Part shown: piece by piece, positions 25,510 through 34,384 of the stretch
How positions within the stretch are numbered: the first letter of the stretch is position 1
Layout: each line of letters opens with the position of its first letter
Assembly (NCBI GenBank): GCA_002323245.1
Contig: DCPU01000018.1
Location: 190,734-254,733 of the forward strand
DNA length: 64,000 bases
Direction: 5' to 3'
DNA from: Mariprofundus sp. UBA1536
GTDB taxonomy: Bacteria; Pseudomonadota; Zetaproteobacteria; Mariprofundales; Mariprofundaceae
Made by a program: the position numbers and the translations under genes
The notes under the pieces: model-generated
What the model was told of the DNA's origin: nothing
What the model saw: the letters and a program-made list of their open reading frames with translations, nothing else
The model's database searches: none

Positions 25510-27678
25510 CTATGAAACGCCGATACCTTCTCGCCAAGCTAGAATCAAGCGAAACTCTTCATTACTCAATGGCACAGAAAGTTCGTTTTTGATTTCCGAT
25601 AATGAAGCATAAGGATCTGCTTCGCTAAGCTCGAGCATGATGCTGTCGAAGTCATCACCAATAATATCGCGCACTTCAACATAATGGGCAGCACGCACCA
25701 AAGCGATGAAATGGTTGAGTATGGTTTTTTCACTCACACCCTGCTCAGCAGCTATTTCTTCCACCGACATGCCTGATTTATACAAGTCCCATGAATATTT
25801 TTGCGCATCGGTGGCTGGTGGGCCTTTGGCCAGTAAGGCTGGCTTGCTGTCTTCATGGCTTTTCTTCGATGATTTTTTGCCCACATGTGAGCCAATTAAA
25901 TCAGCAAATGCTTCGCCATAAGCCTCAATTTTGTGTTTTCCCATACCGCTGACAAGTTCAAAGGGATTATCAATGTCGCTAATATTACCCAATTGACTGA
26001 GTTCAGTGATGGTCACATCACTGATAAGTGTATGCGGAGCCACATCTTCTTTTTCTGCCAGTTCAGCACGCAAATCGATTAGCTTTTTGTACAAAGCTGT
26101 ATCTTTAATCATGGTAAATCGACGCAGTTTACGTTTGATGCCAGGCTGATACTTCGACAAAATCACTTCGGCTTTACCAGCAATAAAGTCTTCGCTCTTT
26201 TCCGTGGGCACAAGCGCTGCGCGCCTTGAAATATCTTGGTTGTAATAACCTTGATGTACAAGCTGCCGAATAATGGATGTCCATTCATCAGCATTGATTT
26301 CATGGCCAGCACCATGGGTAGAAATTTTATCGTGTTCTTTTTCTAAAATGCGCTTGCCTTTGGAGCCGCGCAGAATATCGACGATATAACCCACAGCGTA
26401 ATCACCATCGAGTTCCTTGATCGTTTTGGCAACAAGTTGCGCCAGTTTGGTGGCTTCGTATTGCTCAGGTGGATCAAGACAAACATCGCAGTTGCCGCAA
26501 TCTTCCGGCATGTCTTCATTGAAATAACCCAGCAACACACGGCGGCGGCAAGTGAGCGATTCAGCCAATGAAATCATGCTGTTGAGTTTATGCACTTCCA
26601 CGCGGCGCTGGTCAGGGTTTTCCACATTCTCAATCAAGCGGCGTACCAAATTCACATCACCAGAGCCGTAAAGCAACATGGCTTCAGATTCCAAACCATC
26701 ACGGCCAGCTCGGCCCGTTTCCTGGTAATAGGATTCCATGCTCTTGGGCAAATCATGGTGAATGACAAAACGCACATTGGGTTTATCCACGCCCATACCA
26801 AAGGCGATGGTGGCCACAATCACTTTGACGCGATCGCGCAAGAAATCATCTTGTACCTTTTCGCGAACGCGGCCAGGCATACCTGCATGGTAAGCCGAGG
26901 CGCGAATGCCGTGGCGTTGTAAGTTCACAGCCATTTCTTCCACACGTTTGCGCGATAAGCAGTAAATAATACCTGATGCATCTTTCCAGTCTTCAAGGAA
27001 CTGCAACACCTGCGTGAGCGGTTGGCGTTTTTCAGCAATCAAATAACGAATGTTGGGGCGATCAAAGCTTGATACATAACGTTTGGCGCGTTTCATGCCC
27101 AGGCGTTTGACAATATCATCGCGGGTATGCACATCAGCTGTAGCCGTAAGCGCAATCATTGGTACGTCTGGCATGGCTTCGCGCAATTCACCAAGACGCA
27201 CATACTCAGGGCGGAAATCATGACCCCATTGTGATACACAGTGGGCTTCATCCACAGCAAACAATGCCACTTTTACTTTTTCCAAACGTGATAAGAAAGT
27301 TTTGGTGAGAAGACGCTCAGGCGCCACATACAACAAATCAAGTTCACCATTTTCAAAACGGGTCATCACATCTTTGGCTTCGGCGGCTTTGAGCGAGCTA
27401 TTAAAATAGGCGGCCGACACACCACAACGATTGAGGGCGTCCACTTGGTCTTTCATCAAAGAAATCAACGGAGAGATTACAATGCCAGTACCTTCGCGAA
27501 TAATAGAAGGGATTTGATAACATAAAGATTTGCCACCACCGGTAGGCATCAGTACGAAGGCATCCTTGCCATCGAGTACTGAGGTTATCACTTCTTCTTG
27601 TGGTTCGCGGAAATGGTCGTAACCGAAGACGTCTTTTAATACTTTTTTTGCTTGTTCTTTTACTTTTTTCGATGCCAT
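25510..27678 (-). CDS. recQ: ATP-dependent DNA helicase RecQ
   Basis: 3'-5' helicase acting at recombination and stalled forks. The protein of 722 residues from the ATG at 27678 has Walker A MPTGGGKSLCYQ, the motif II DEAHCVSQWGHDFR, motif VI QETGRAGRDG, a zinc-binding RecQ-Ct module (CRRR ... DCGNCDVC), a winged helix, an HRDC domain (YKKLIDLRAELAEKE) and an extra C-terminal helix-turn-helix region (MSVEEIAAEQGVSEKTILNH) seen in longer bacterial RecQs. An in-frame GTG six codons upstream is the alternative start. Confidence 0.94.
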   Translation of the reverse strand: MASKKVKEQAKKVLKDVFGYDHFREPQEEVITSVLDGKDAFVLMPTGGGKSLCYQIPSIIREGTGIVISPLISLMKDQVDALNRCGVSAAYFNSSLKAAEAKDVMTRFENGELDLLYVAPERLLTKTFLSRLEKVKVALFAVDEAHCVSQWGHDFRPEYVRLGELREAMPDVPMIALTATADVHTRDDIVKRLGMKRAKRYVSSFDRPNIRYLIAEKRQPLTQVLQFLEDWKDASGIIYCLSRKRVEEMAVNLQRHGIRASAYHAGMPGRVREKVQDDFLRDRVKVIVATIAFGMGVDKPNVRFVIHHDLPKSMESYYQETGRAGRDGLESEAMLLYGSGDVNLVRRLIENVENPDQRRVEVHKLNSMISLAESLTCRRRVLLGYFNEDMPEDCGNCDVCLDPPEQYEATKLAQLVAKTIKELDGDYAVGYIVDILRGSKGKRILEKEHDKISTHGAGHEINADEWTSIIRQLVHQGYYNQDISRRAALVPTEKSEDFIAGKAEVILSKYQPGIKRKLRRFTMIKDTALYKKLIDLRAELAEKEDVAPHTLISDVTITELSQLGNISDIDNPFELVSGMGKHKIEAYGEAFADLIGSHVGKKSSKKSHEDSKPALLAKGPPATDAQKYSWDLYKSGMSVEEIAAEQGVSEKTILNHFIALVRAAHYVEVRDIIGDDFDSIMLELSEADPYASLSEIKNELSVPLSNEEFRLILAWREGIGVS

Positions 27679-27726
27679 ATCTATAGATGAGACCACACAT
27701 TGAGAAATGTGGCAAGTTAATTTTGT

Positions 27727-27884
27727 TTAACAGAAGGTTACGTCATTTTCGCTTGCATGGAGCTGGCATTGGAAATGGTTGTGACAATCAATCAAACAAT
27801 AGCTGCGTATTTTGCCGTTGTTTGCATGATAGGTAAAGTCATCGCAACTCAGGCAGCACTTTTACGGGAAAGGTAAATATTCAC
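27727..27884 (-). other. Possible small Cys/His-rich ORF needing a -1 frameshift
   Basis: In the 247-base gap between galT and recQ, a minus-strand frame from 27861 to a TAA at 27727 encodes KCCLSCDDFTYHANNGKI then RSYCLIDCHNHFQCQLHA and ends VTFC: 44 residues with seven Cys and four His, a CxxC and a CxxxCHxH pattern. It has no start codon of its own. A GTG at 27884, preceded by GGAG, opens a second frame (VNIYLSRK) that would join it by a -1 slip or a one-base loss at a run of four A (27860-27863). It may be a frameshifted relic, a programmed shift or chance. I recognise no family. Confidence 0.3.
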
Positions 27885-27925
27885 ATCTCCGGCTCAGGCC
27901 ACTTGTTTAGAAACTGAACTTTGCT

Positions 27926-28918
27926 TCAAACAATGATATTGCGTAAGAAAGCTGCGCTATCTTCAGGGATGCTGGTATTAATATACATGCCAGAGCCGAG
28001 CTCAAAACCTGCAGGACGGCTTAAGCGAGGTACAATGCTAATATACCAATGAAAGCATTCGGGTTCGCTGGCACGCGGTGATTCAGAGCGAAGGACGAAG
28101 TTGTAGCTGGGGTTATTAAGGCCTGAATACAATTTACTTAGGATAGTTTTTAAATGCAAAGCAAGCTCAGTGATTTCATCATCGCTGATATCAGCAAAAC
28201 ATGCACTGTGTCGCTTGGGGAATATCCATGTGTGGAAGGGTGATAGTGCAGCAAATGGGATAAAGGTGGTGAAGTGCGTTGTATCAAAAATGATTCTGCT
28301 TTGTTCAGCCAATTCATCGGCGAGGGTGGCACACATCAAACACTTGCCTGTGTCTTCAAAATAGCGCTTTCCGGCATCAAGCCGGTCACGAATTTGAATA
28401 GGCGTGATCGGTGTGCCAATGATTTGTGAATGGGGGTGAATCAATGAGGTGCCAGCATCTTCACCATGATTTTTGAAAATGGTGACATGGGCAATAGCAG
28501 GGTCTTCATACATGGCTATAAAGCGTGTTTTGAAGGTTTGCAGAAGATTACTGATGGCAGATAGTGATTGTTCGGCGAGAAAGTGGTTGTGCATTTCTGA
28601 TTCAATCACAACTTCATGCAGACCATAACCTGACACACTGTGATGAAGCCCTTCATGGTTATGGTTTTGTTCGGTTTGCTTGGAAAGCGCAGAGAATTTA
28701 TTGGGCACCACGCGAACTTGCCAGTCTCTAGATGCGGGGAAACGCAGCAATTCGCCTGGGGTATGTTCTTCGTTGCCTGGGCAGAATGGACACGCTTGAT
28801 CAAAGATTATCGGCACTTGTGCACTGCTTTCATGCTTAAATTGATCAGGGCGAAGGGCACGCTCTGTTGCAATAACGACCCACTCACGGGTAATCACATT
28901 GAGGCGAAGTTCGGACAC
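27926..28918 (-). CDS. galT: Galactose-1-phosphate uridylyltransferase
   Basis: Transfers UMP between UDP-glucose and galactose-1-phosphate. The 330-residue HIT-superfamily enzyme has zinc-site residues in CPFCPGNE, and the active-site HPHSQIIGTP. Length is normal. It is the last gene of a run with ilvA and bioA, three bases after bioA; no galK or galE is nearby, so it may serve sugar-nucleotide interconversion (for example for surface glycans) rather than galactose catabolism. Some homologues act on other sugar-1-phosphates. Confidence 0.88.
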   Translation of the reverse strand: MSELRLNVITREWVVIATERALRPDQFKHESSAQVPIIFDQACPFCPGNEEHTPGELLRFPASRDWQVRVVPNKFSALSKQTEQNHNHEGLHHSVSGYGLHEVVIESEMHNHFLAEQSLSAISNLLQTFKTRFIAMYEDPAIAHVTIFKNHGEDAGTSLIHPHSQIIGTPITPIQIRDRLDAGKRYFEDTGKCLMCATLADELAEQSRIIFDTTHFTTFIPFAALSPFHTWIFPKRHSACFADISDDEITELALHLKTILSKLYSGLNNPSYNFVLRSESPRASEPECFHWYISIVPRLSRPAGFELGSGMYINTSIPEDSAAFLRNIIV

Positions 28919-28921
28919 GCT

Positions 28922-30163
28922 TTATTTCAACGCTGCCGCTGCGCACATGGCACGGGTGAGTTGGCTGATTTGCTCTTCGTTCATCACAAAAGGCGGCATG
29001 GTATAAAGGAGTTTGCCAAAGGGGCGCAGCCAAATGCCTCGTCTAATCAGGAAATCTTGCACCTTGTTTATATCGATAGCTTGCGTCATTTCAATTACAC
29101 CAATTGCGCCAAGTACACGCACATCGGCAACTTGTGCTAGGTTTTTAGCTGGCGCTAAACCTTGAATGAGCTGTTGTTCAATGCTTTTGATGCGTTGTTG
29201 CCAAGGCGATGCAAGTAATAAATCCAAGCTGGCCTTGGCCACGGCACAAGCCAGAGGATTGGCCATAAATGTGGGGCCGTGCATCAATACATTATTGCTT
29301 TGCTGATGAATACCGTTGCTCACTTTTTGGCTGCACAATGTTGCGGCAAGGGTCATATAACCGCCAGTTAAGGCTTTGCCCACACACATAATATCAGGGG
29401 ACATGTGGGCGGCATTGCAGGCGAATAGTTCGCCCGTGCGGCCAAAGCCTGTGGCGATTTCATCGGCGATAAGTAACACATCAAATTCATCACACACTTC
29501 TCGCATAAGGCCAAGTAGTTCTGGTGAATAAAAGTGCATGCCGCCAGCGCCCTGGACGATGGGTTCGATAATCAGGGCGGCGATATGTTGATGATGCGAG
29601 TTAAGTTGGGCTCTGATGCTTTGGATATCTACATCAGCAAAATAATGTTTGGGCATAGTTTCAGCGAAAAGGTGATGCATGCTTGTTACGGGGTCGCAAA
29701 CACTCATAGCGCCAAATGTGTCGCCATGATATGCATGACGTAGGCTCAAAAACTTCGATTTATGGCTTTGACCAAGGCCGCGCCAATATTGCACAGCCAT
29801 TTTTAGCGCAACTTCAACCGACACCGAACCTGAATCAGCAAAAAAGATATGCTCTAAACCATTTGGAGTAATATCCAAAAGTGTTTTGGCCAAATCAATA
29901 GCAGGCTGGTGGGTAAGGCCACCAAACATGACATGGGCCATACTTTGAAGTTGTGCGTTCACTGCTTCATTGAGTTCGGGCACATTATAACCATGAATGG
30001 CGCACCACCATGAGCTCATACCATCCAACACTTGTCTCCCATCAGCTAAGGTGAGGGTCACCCCACTTGCTGATGCTACGGCATAGACTTTGGCGGGGGT
30101 AAGCATGGAGGCATAAGGGTGCCATACATGCTTTTGCTCAAAGTTTAAGTCGGGTTTAGGCAT
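28922..30163 (-). CDS. bioA: Adenosylmethionine-8-amino-7-oxononanoate aminotransferase
   Basis: Makes diaminopelargonate in biotin synthesis using S-adenosylmethionine as amino donor. The 413-residue class III aminotransferase has the BioA N-terminus KHVWHPYASML, the substrate-binding SWWCAIHGYNVPELN, ADEIATGFGRTG with the PLP Asp, and the PLP Lys in CVGKALTGGYMTLAAT. It is five bases after ilvA. The other biotin genes found here, bioH-bioC, are 26 kb away. Confidence 0.95.
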   Translation of the reverse strand: MPKPDLNFEQKHVWHPYASMLTPAKVYAVASASGVTLTLADGRQVLDGMSSWWCAIHGYNVPELNEAVNAQLQSMAHVMFGGLTHQPAIDLAKTLLDITPNGLEHIFFADSGSVSVEVALKMAVQYWRGLGQSHKSKFLSLRHAYHGDTFGAMSVCDPVTSMHHLFAETMPKHYFADVDIQSIRAQLNSHHQHIAALIIEPIVQGAGGMHFYSPELLGLMREVCDEFDVLLIADEIATGFGRTGELFACNAAHMSPDIMCVGKALTGGYMTLAATLCSQKVSNGIHQQSNNVLMHGPTFMANPLACAVAKASLDLLLASPWQQRIKSIEQQLIQGLAPAKNLAQVADVRVLGAIGVIEMTQAIDINKVQDFLIRRGIWLRPFGKLLYTMPPFVMNEEQISQLTRAMCAAAALK

Positions 30164-30168
30164 GGTTT

Positions 30169-31707
30169 TTAGATAAAATGATGCAAAGCTTCATTGTTGC
30201 TTTCATCGACAAAGGTATAACCCACATCGTCTAAAAAGCTGTGGAAGTTATCGAGGTCTTTATCGGGCACTTCAAAGCCAACAAGCACTCGGCCAAAGGC
30301 AGCGCCATGGTTGCGATAGTGAAACAAGGAAATGTTCCAGCGGCCAGCAAGTTTGGTGAGAAAATCAAGCAATGCTCTGGGGCGCTCAGGAAATTCAAAG
30401 CGATACAGGCGCTCATTGTGTGCATTCACAGATTTGCCACCCACCAAATGGGGAAGATGTAATTTGGCAGCCTCATTGTGCATCAGGTTGGTCACTTGAT
30501 AACCTTGGCTGCTTAAATCAGCGGCAATTTTCTCATGCGCTTCAATACCAGACACGGCCACACCAACATAAACAAAAGCTTCATCACGGCTGCTCATGCG
30601 ATAGTTGAATTCCGTGATATTAAAGCTGGATAAACCGCCGCAAAACGAAAGGAATGCACCAGCCACTTCAGGGATTTTGACGGCAAACAAGGCTTCTCTA
30701 CGCTCGCCCATTTCGGCGCGTTCGGCCACATTGCGCAAACGATCAAAATTCATATTGGCACCGCTGTTTACCGCAGCTAACACTTGGCCGCGAACACCAT
30801 CGCGTTTGACGTATTTTTTCAACGCGGCCACGGCCAAAGCGCCAGCAGGCTCCACCACAGCGCGGGTTTCTTCATAGATATCTTTGATGGCAGCGCAGAT
30901 TTCATCGGTATCCACAAGGATGATTTCATCCACATATTGGCGGCATAAATCAAAGGTGTAGGCGCCCACTTGTTTCACGGCAACACCATCAGCAAAGATG
31001 CCGACTTGGCTGAGTACAATGCGCTCACCAGCTTCAATGGAGAGCTTCATGGCTGCTGAATCATCTGGTTCTACGCCAATGATTTTGGTGTTGGGCGACA
31101 TTACTTTCAAATATGCAGCCATACCCGCAGCAAGCCCGCCACCGCCAATGGGAATAAACACCGCATCCATATCTTTGGTGCGCACTTGGCGCAGCATTTC
31201 TTCGGCAATAGTGCCTTGGCCAGCAATCACCATGGGGTCATCAAAAGGATGGATAAACTGCATGCCTGCTTCTGCGCATAGGGTCTCAGCATGGCAAACG
31301 GCATCCGAATACGAATCGCCAATCAATACCACTTTGGCGCCATAGGACTCCACTGCTTGCACTTTAATTTCAGGGGTGGTGCGCGGCATGACCACAGTCG
31401 CTTGGATGCCAAGCCTATTGGCGCTCATGGCTACACCTTGGGCATGATTGCCCGCTGAAGCACATATCACGCCTTTGGCTTGTTCGGCTTCAGAGAGGTT
31501 GGCAATTTTGTTGTAAGCACCGCGCAGTTTAAATGAGAATACAGGTTGTAAGTCTTCGCGCTTGAGCAGCACTTCGTTTTGTAAACGAAACGATAGTTTG
31601 GGTGCCAGTGTTAATGGGGTTTCGGTGGCAATGTCATACACGCGAGATGATTCGATGGCGTGGACATAATCAAAAGATGGGTTGGTTTCTTTTTCAGAGG
31701 TGGGCAT
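30169..31707 (-). CDS. ilvA: Threonine ammonia-lyase, biosynthetic
   Basis: Deaminates threonine to 2-oxobutanoate, the entry to isoleucine synthesis. The 512-residue protein has the PLP lysine in VFSFKLRGAYNK, SAGNHAQG, the glycine loop IGGGGLAAG, and two C-terminal ACT-like regulatory domains (about residues 330-410 and 425-505), so it should be the isoleucine-inhibited long form. It starts 45 bases after znuB and may be in the same transcript. Confidence 0.95.
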   Translation of the reverse strand: MPTSEKETNPSFDYVHAIESSRVYDIATETPLTLAPKLSFRLQNEVLLKREDLQPVFSFKLRGAYNKIANLSEAEQAKGVICASAGNHAQGVAMSANRLGIQATVVMPRTTPEIKVQAVESYGAKVVLIGDSYSDAVCHAETLCAEAGMQFIHPFDDPMVIAGQGTIAEEMLRQVRTKDMDAVFIPIGGGGLAAGMAAYLKVMSPNTKIIGVEPDDSAAMKLSIEAGERIVLSQVGIFADGVAVKQVGAYTFDLCRQYVDEIILVDTDEICAAIKDIYEETRAVVEPAGALAVAALKKYVKRDGVRGQVLAAVNSGANMNFDRLRNVAERAEMGERREALFAVKIPEVAGAFLSFCGGLSSFNITEFNYRMSSRDEAFVYVGVAVSGIEAHEKIAADLSSQGYQVTNLMHNEAAKLHLPHLVGGKSVNAHNERLYRFEFPERPRALLDFLTKLAGRWNISLFHYRNHGAAFGRVLVGFEVPDKDLDNFHSFLDDVGYTFVDESNNEALHHFI

Positions 31708-31752
31708 ATGCGGTTTCTACCAGAGTAAAGTTTAAATTTCTAAGTGTGGTTT

Positions 31753-32580
31753 TTAATGGCTGCTTTTGTTGGATAGCCACGAGGCGCCCCAGCTCAAGGT
31801 GAAAAGCAAACAAAGCATCAAAATAATGGCTGCACCAGATGGCCAATCGTAGTGATATGACCACATCAAGCCGCCCAAGGTACCTGTTAATGAAAACAGT
31901 AAACTAAGTCCCCATAAGCTAAACATCGAACGGCCCCAAAACCAAGCGCAAGCTGCTGGCAATACCAACAAACCAGTGGTGAGTACAATGCCGGCAAGCT
32001 TCACGCACATGACCACGGTAAGGCCCATGATGCCATATAACACCAAACGCAAACGCGAGGTGGCGATGCCAGATGCTGTGGCAGTAATCATATCAAAAGC
32101 CATGCTCCACCAGCTGCGCGACCAAGTGATTAAACTCAGCATCACAATGATACTACCATAGGTAATCCAACGGGTGTCTTCAGCAGATACAGTGAGGATG
32201 TTACCAAACAATAGGCCAAACAAATCAACTTCATTGCGGCTGGCGCTGGAAATGAGAATCACGCCCAATGCCATACTGCCTGCAAAAAGCATACCTGTGC
32301 CCGCATCTTCATTGATGCCTTGGCGATTGGGCATCAAGGCAAGCAGTAGCGCAATACCGATGGCAGTGAAAGTAGCGGTGGGAAGTAAGGGTAAGCTCAA
32401 TGTTACTGCCAAACCAAGGCCTGCCAATGAGGCATGCGATACACCCACCGTCAAAAACGATAAACGATGCGCCAAGACCATAATGGACATTGATGAAGTA
32501 ACTACTGCAATCAACAGGGCAGGAAACAAAGCCTCTTGCATCACTGTGCTGCTGAAAAATGCATGGATAAAATCAAACAT
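31753..32580 (-). CDS. znuB: Zinc/metal ABC transporter permease
   Basis: The 275-residue protein is hydrophobic with about eight membrane helices and belongs to the ABC-3 metal permease family (segments LTVGVSHASLAGLG, GLLVLPAACAW). It overlaps znuC by eight bases and completes a zincophore-independent ZnuABC-type uptake system. Metal specificity (Zn versus Mn/Fe) cannot be settled from sequence alone; the His-rich partners favour zinc. Confidence 0.9.
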   Translation of the reverse strand: MFDFIHAFFSSTVMQEALFPALLIAVVTSSMSIMVLAHRLSFLTVGVSHASLAGLGLAVTLSLPLLPTATFTAIGIALLLALMPNRQGINEDAGTGMLFAGSMALGVILISSASRNEVDLFGLLFGNILTVSAEDTRWITYGSIIVMLSLITWSRSWWSMAFDMITATASGIATSRLRLVLYGIMGLTVVMCVKLAGIVLTTGLLVLPAACAWFWGRSMFSLWGLSLLFSLTGTLGGLMWSYHYDWPSGAAIILMLCLLFTLSWGASWLSNKSSH

Positions 32581-33412
32581 GGTGGTGTCCGTGGTGTGTT
32601 GATTTTTTGGCGGAATCTTTCACTGCTGGTACACAACCGATACAGCTTTCATCATGGGTGACAATGCTGATGTGATCGCCATACATGGCTGTCCACACAT
32701 CGCTTGGAATGCTTTCGCCGCGTTTGGCGTGGTAGTGAATATGTTTGTTTAAGCAGGCCACTGAATCCACGTAAGAAGTAATCGCGGCTACATCATGTTC
32801 CACCATAACCACGGTCATTTTTTCTTCATCGCACAGCTTACGTAGGAGTTGATAAAGTTTTTCTTGGTGACGGCTATCGAGCGCCGCGGATGGCTCATCC
32901 AGCAAAAGAAGTTTTGGTTTGCGCACCAAGGCCCTAGCCAGACGAATGCGTTGCTGCTGGCCGCCAGAGAGTTTTCTAAAATCATGGTCTTTATACCCAG
33001 TCATTTCTACCAGTTCTAAGGCTTCATCAATCAGAGCATTTTGCTTGGTTTTGCTGCGGAATAAAGTTTTCCACAGCGGTTGGTTAAACTCAGTTAAACC
33101 CATGGCCACCACTTCAGCGGCGCGCATGGGTAAATCGGGCATGCCGCCGTGGGCTTGATGCAGATAACCCAAATCACGCTGCAAGGTGCTGCGTGTCTTG
33201 GGGGTGAGGCAAGTACCAAACAAATCAATGTGCCCTGCATCGGGTTTACGCAGGCCCGCGATAATGGTCAAAAGTGTGCTTTTACCTGCGCCATTGGGGC
33301 CAATGATACCCATAAAATGACCCACCTCGATTTCTAATGAAAGGTGATCAAGGATGGGTTTACTTTCCGAGCCGAATCGGATGTGCGATAAATGGATAAC
33401 CGGTGAATTCAT
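32573..33412 (-). CDS. znuC: Zinc/metal ABC transporter ATP-binding protein
   Basis: ATPase of the metal importer, 279 residues from the ATG at 33412 that overlaps the znuA stop (ATGA). Walker A GPNGAGKSTL, Q-loop, signature LSGGQQQRIRLARAL, Walker B LLLLDEPSAALD and H-loop VVMVEHD are all intact. The C-terminal tail is unusual: CIGC followed by a His-rich end (HHGHHHV), which may bind metal and give local regulation. Confidence 0.92.
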   Translation of the reverse strand: MNSPVIHLSHIRFGSESKPILDHLSLEIEVGHFMGIIGPNGAGKSTLLTIIAGLRKPDAGHIDLFGTCLTPKTRSTLQRDLGYLHQAHGGMPDLPMRAAEVVAMGLTEFNQPLWKTLFRSKTKQNALIDEALELVEMTGYKDHDFRKLSGGQQQRIRLARALVRKPKLLLLDEPSAALDSRHQEKLYQLLRKLCDEEKMTVVMVEHDVAAITSYVDSVACLNKHIHYHAKRGESIPSDVWTAMYGDHISIVTHDESCIGCVPAVKDSAKKSTHHGHHHV

Positions 33413-34221
33413 TGCTGGGATTGTAGCTTGTTCAAATTGGATGTCATCAACACTGACCATGGCATATTGCATGTGCCTAAGGCATCAAGGTTGAGCAATG
33501 GTTTTGGCGAGGTTTGGTGGGCGCTTAACCATTCAAGGCTGCGGTTGCTATGGCGCATGCTGCCAAGCAATACAGTTTGCGGATGCGCATAAAGTGTTGC
33601 CAGCGCCTCTTCCAAATGGCGAGGGCCATGTTCGTGGCCATGTTGATGTGATTCAAGCACTGCCCAAATCGGCACTTCATAGGCTTCCATCACACCTTGC
33701 CATGCAGGGTGCTGCATCATTACACCTTTGGTTTTGAGGGTCTCTAAAACGGGAAGCCAGAGCTTTTCCATCGCATCCACTTCGGTCAAAGCCAATGGCA
33801 ATTGCTGTTCAATTTGGTTTTTTGAAGCTGGGAATTGTTGGCTCAATACGGGTGCTAGCTCTGCTAACGCTGCTTTGACTTCTTGAAAATTCAGCCAGCC
33901 ATGGGCTTGATTTTTCCATAACGTTAGCACTTGGCTTGCTTTGGCTCGAATCGGCCAGCCCTGGTCATCGCGGCCTGCGCGAAGCACCAAGGTAGCTTTT
34001 TTTAACTGACCAACTTGCTGAGGCGATGGTTGAAAGTGGTGGGGGTCGGCACCTGCAGCCAGAAGGCAAACGCTTTGTTTTTCTGGCATCAGCATTGCTA
34101 CAAGTCCAGATAATGGCGGAAGCGTCACGATGATGAGTTCATTGCTTTTGGGTTGTTCTGCGCTCAAAGCGGTGAATGGCAGCATAAGCAGGCAGCTAAG
34201 AAAAAGTGTTAAAGACTTCAT
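33409..34221 (-). CDS. znuA: Zinc/metal ABC transporter substrate-binding protein
   Basis: Periplasmic metal-binding protein, 270 residues, with a clear signal peptide (MKSLTLFLSCLLMLPFTALSA). Cluster A-I features are GADPHHFQPSPQQ, a downstream ligand His in MMQHPAWQGVM, and a short His-rich loop ESHQHGHEHGPRH. First gene of znuA-znuC-znuB. The divergent 160-base region upstream should contain a Zur-type operator, but I found no convincing palindrome. Confidence 0.88.
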   Translation of the reverse strand: MKSLTLFLSCLLMLPFTALSAEQPKSNELIIVTLPPLSGLVAMLMPEKQSVCLLAAGADPHHFQPSPQQVGQLKKATLVLRAGRDDQGWPIRAKASQVLTLWKNQAHGWLNFQEVKAALAELAPVLSQQFPASKNQIEQQLPLALTEVDAMEKLWLPVLETLKTKGVMMQHPAWQGVMEAYEVPIWAVLESHQHGHEHGPRHLEEALATLYAHPQTVLLGSMRHSNRSLEWLSAHQTSPKPLLNLDALGTCNMPWSVLMTSNLNKLQSQQ

Positions 34222-34384
34222 GGGGTATGATGTTCCTAAATAATAGCGCCAATCGTGTGTATGTGGCCTAAATGGTTGCTATTTTATGTGTTTTTATCAA
34301 ATCTTAGGCGGCACTCTAGCTGTTTCTATGCATTGAACCAATGATAAGTGCTGATGTCGGTAAATCCGAGGAGTAAGATAAGAT

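Noticed and set aside
34222..34384. Zur-box palindrome between znuA and the 714-residue gene
   Set aside because: I looked for the AT-rich dyad typical of Zur sites in this divergent region and found no convincing match.
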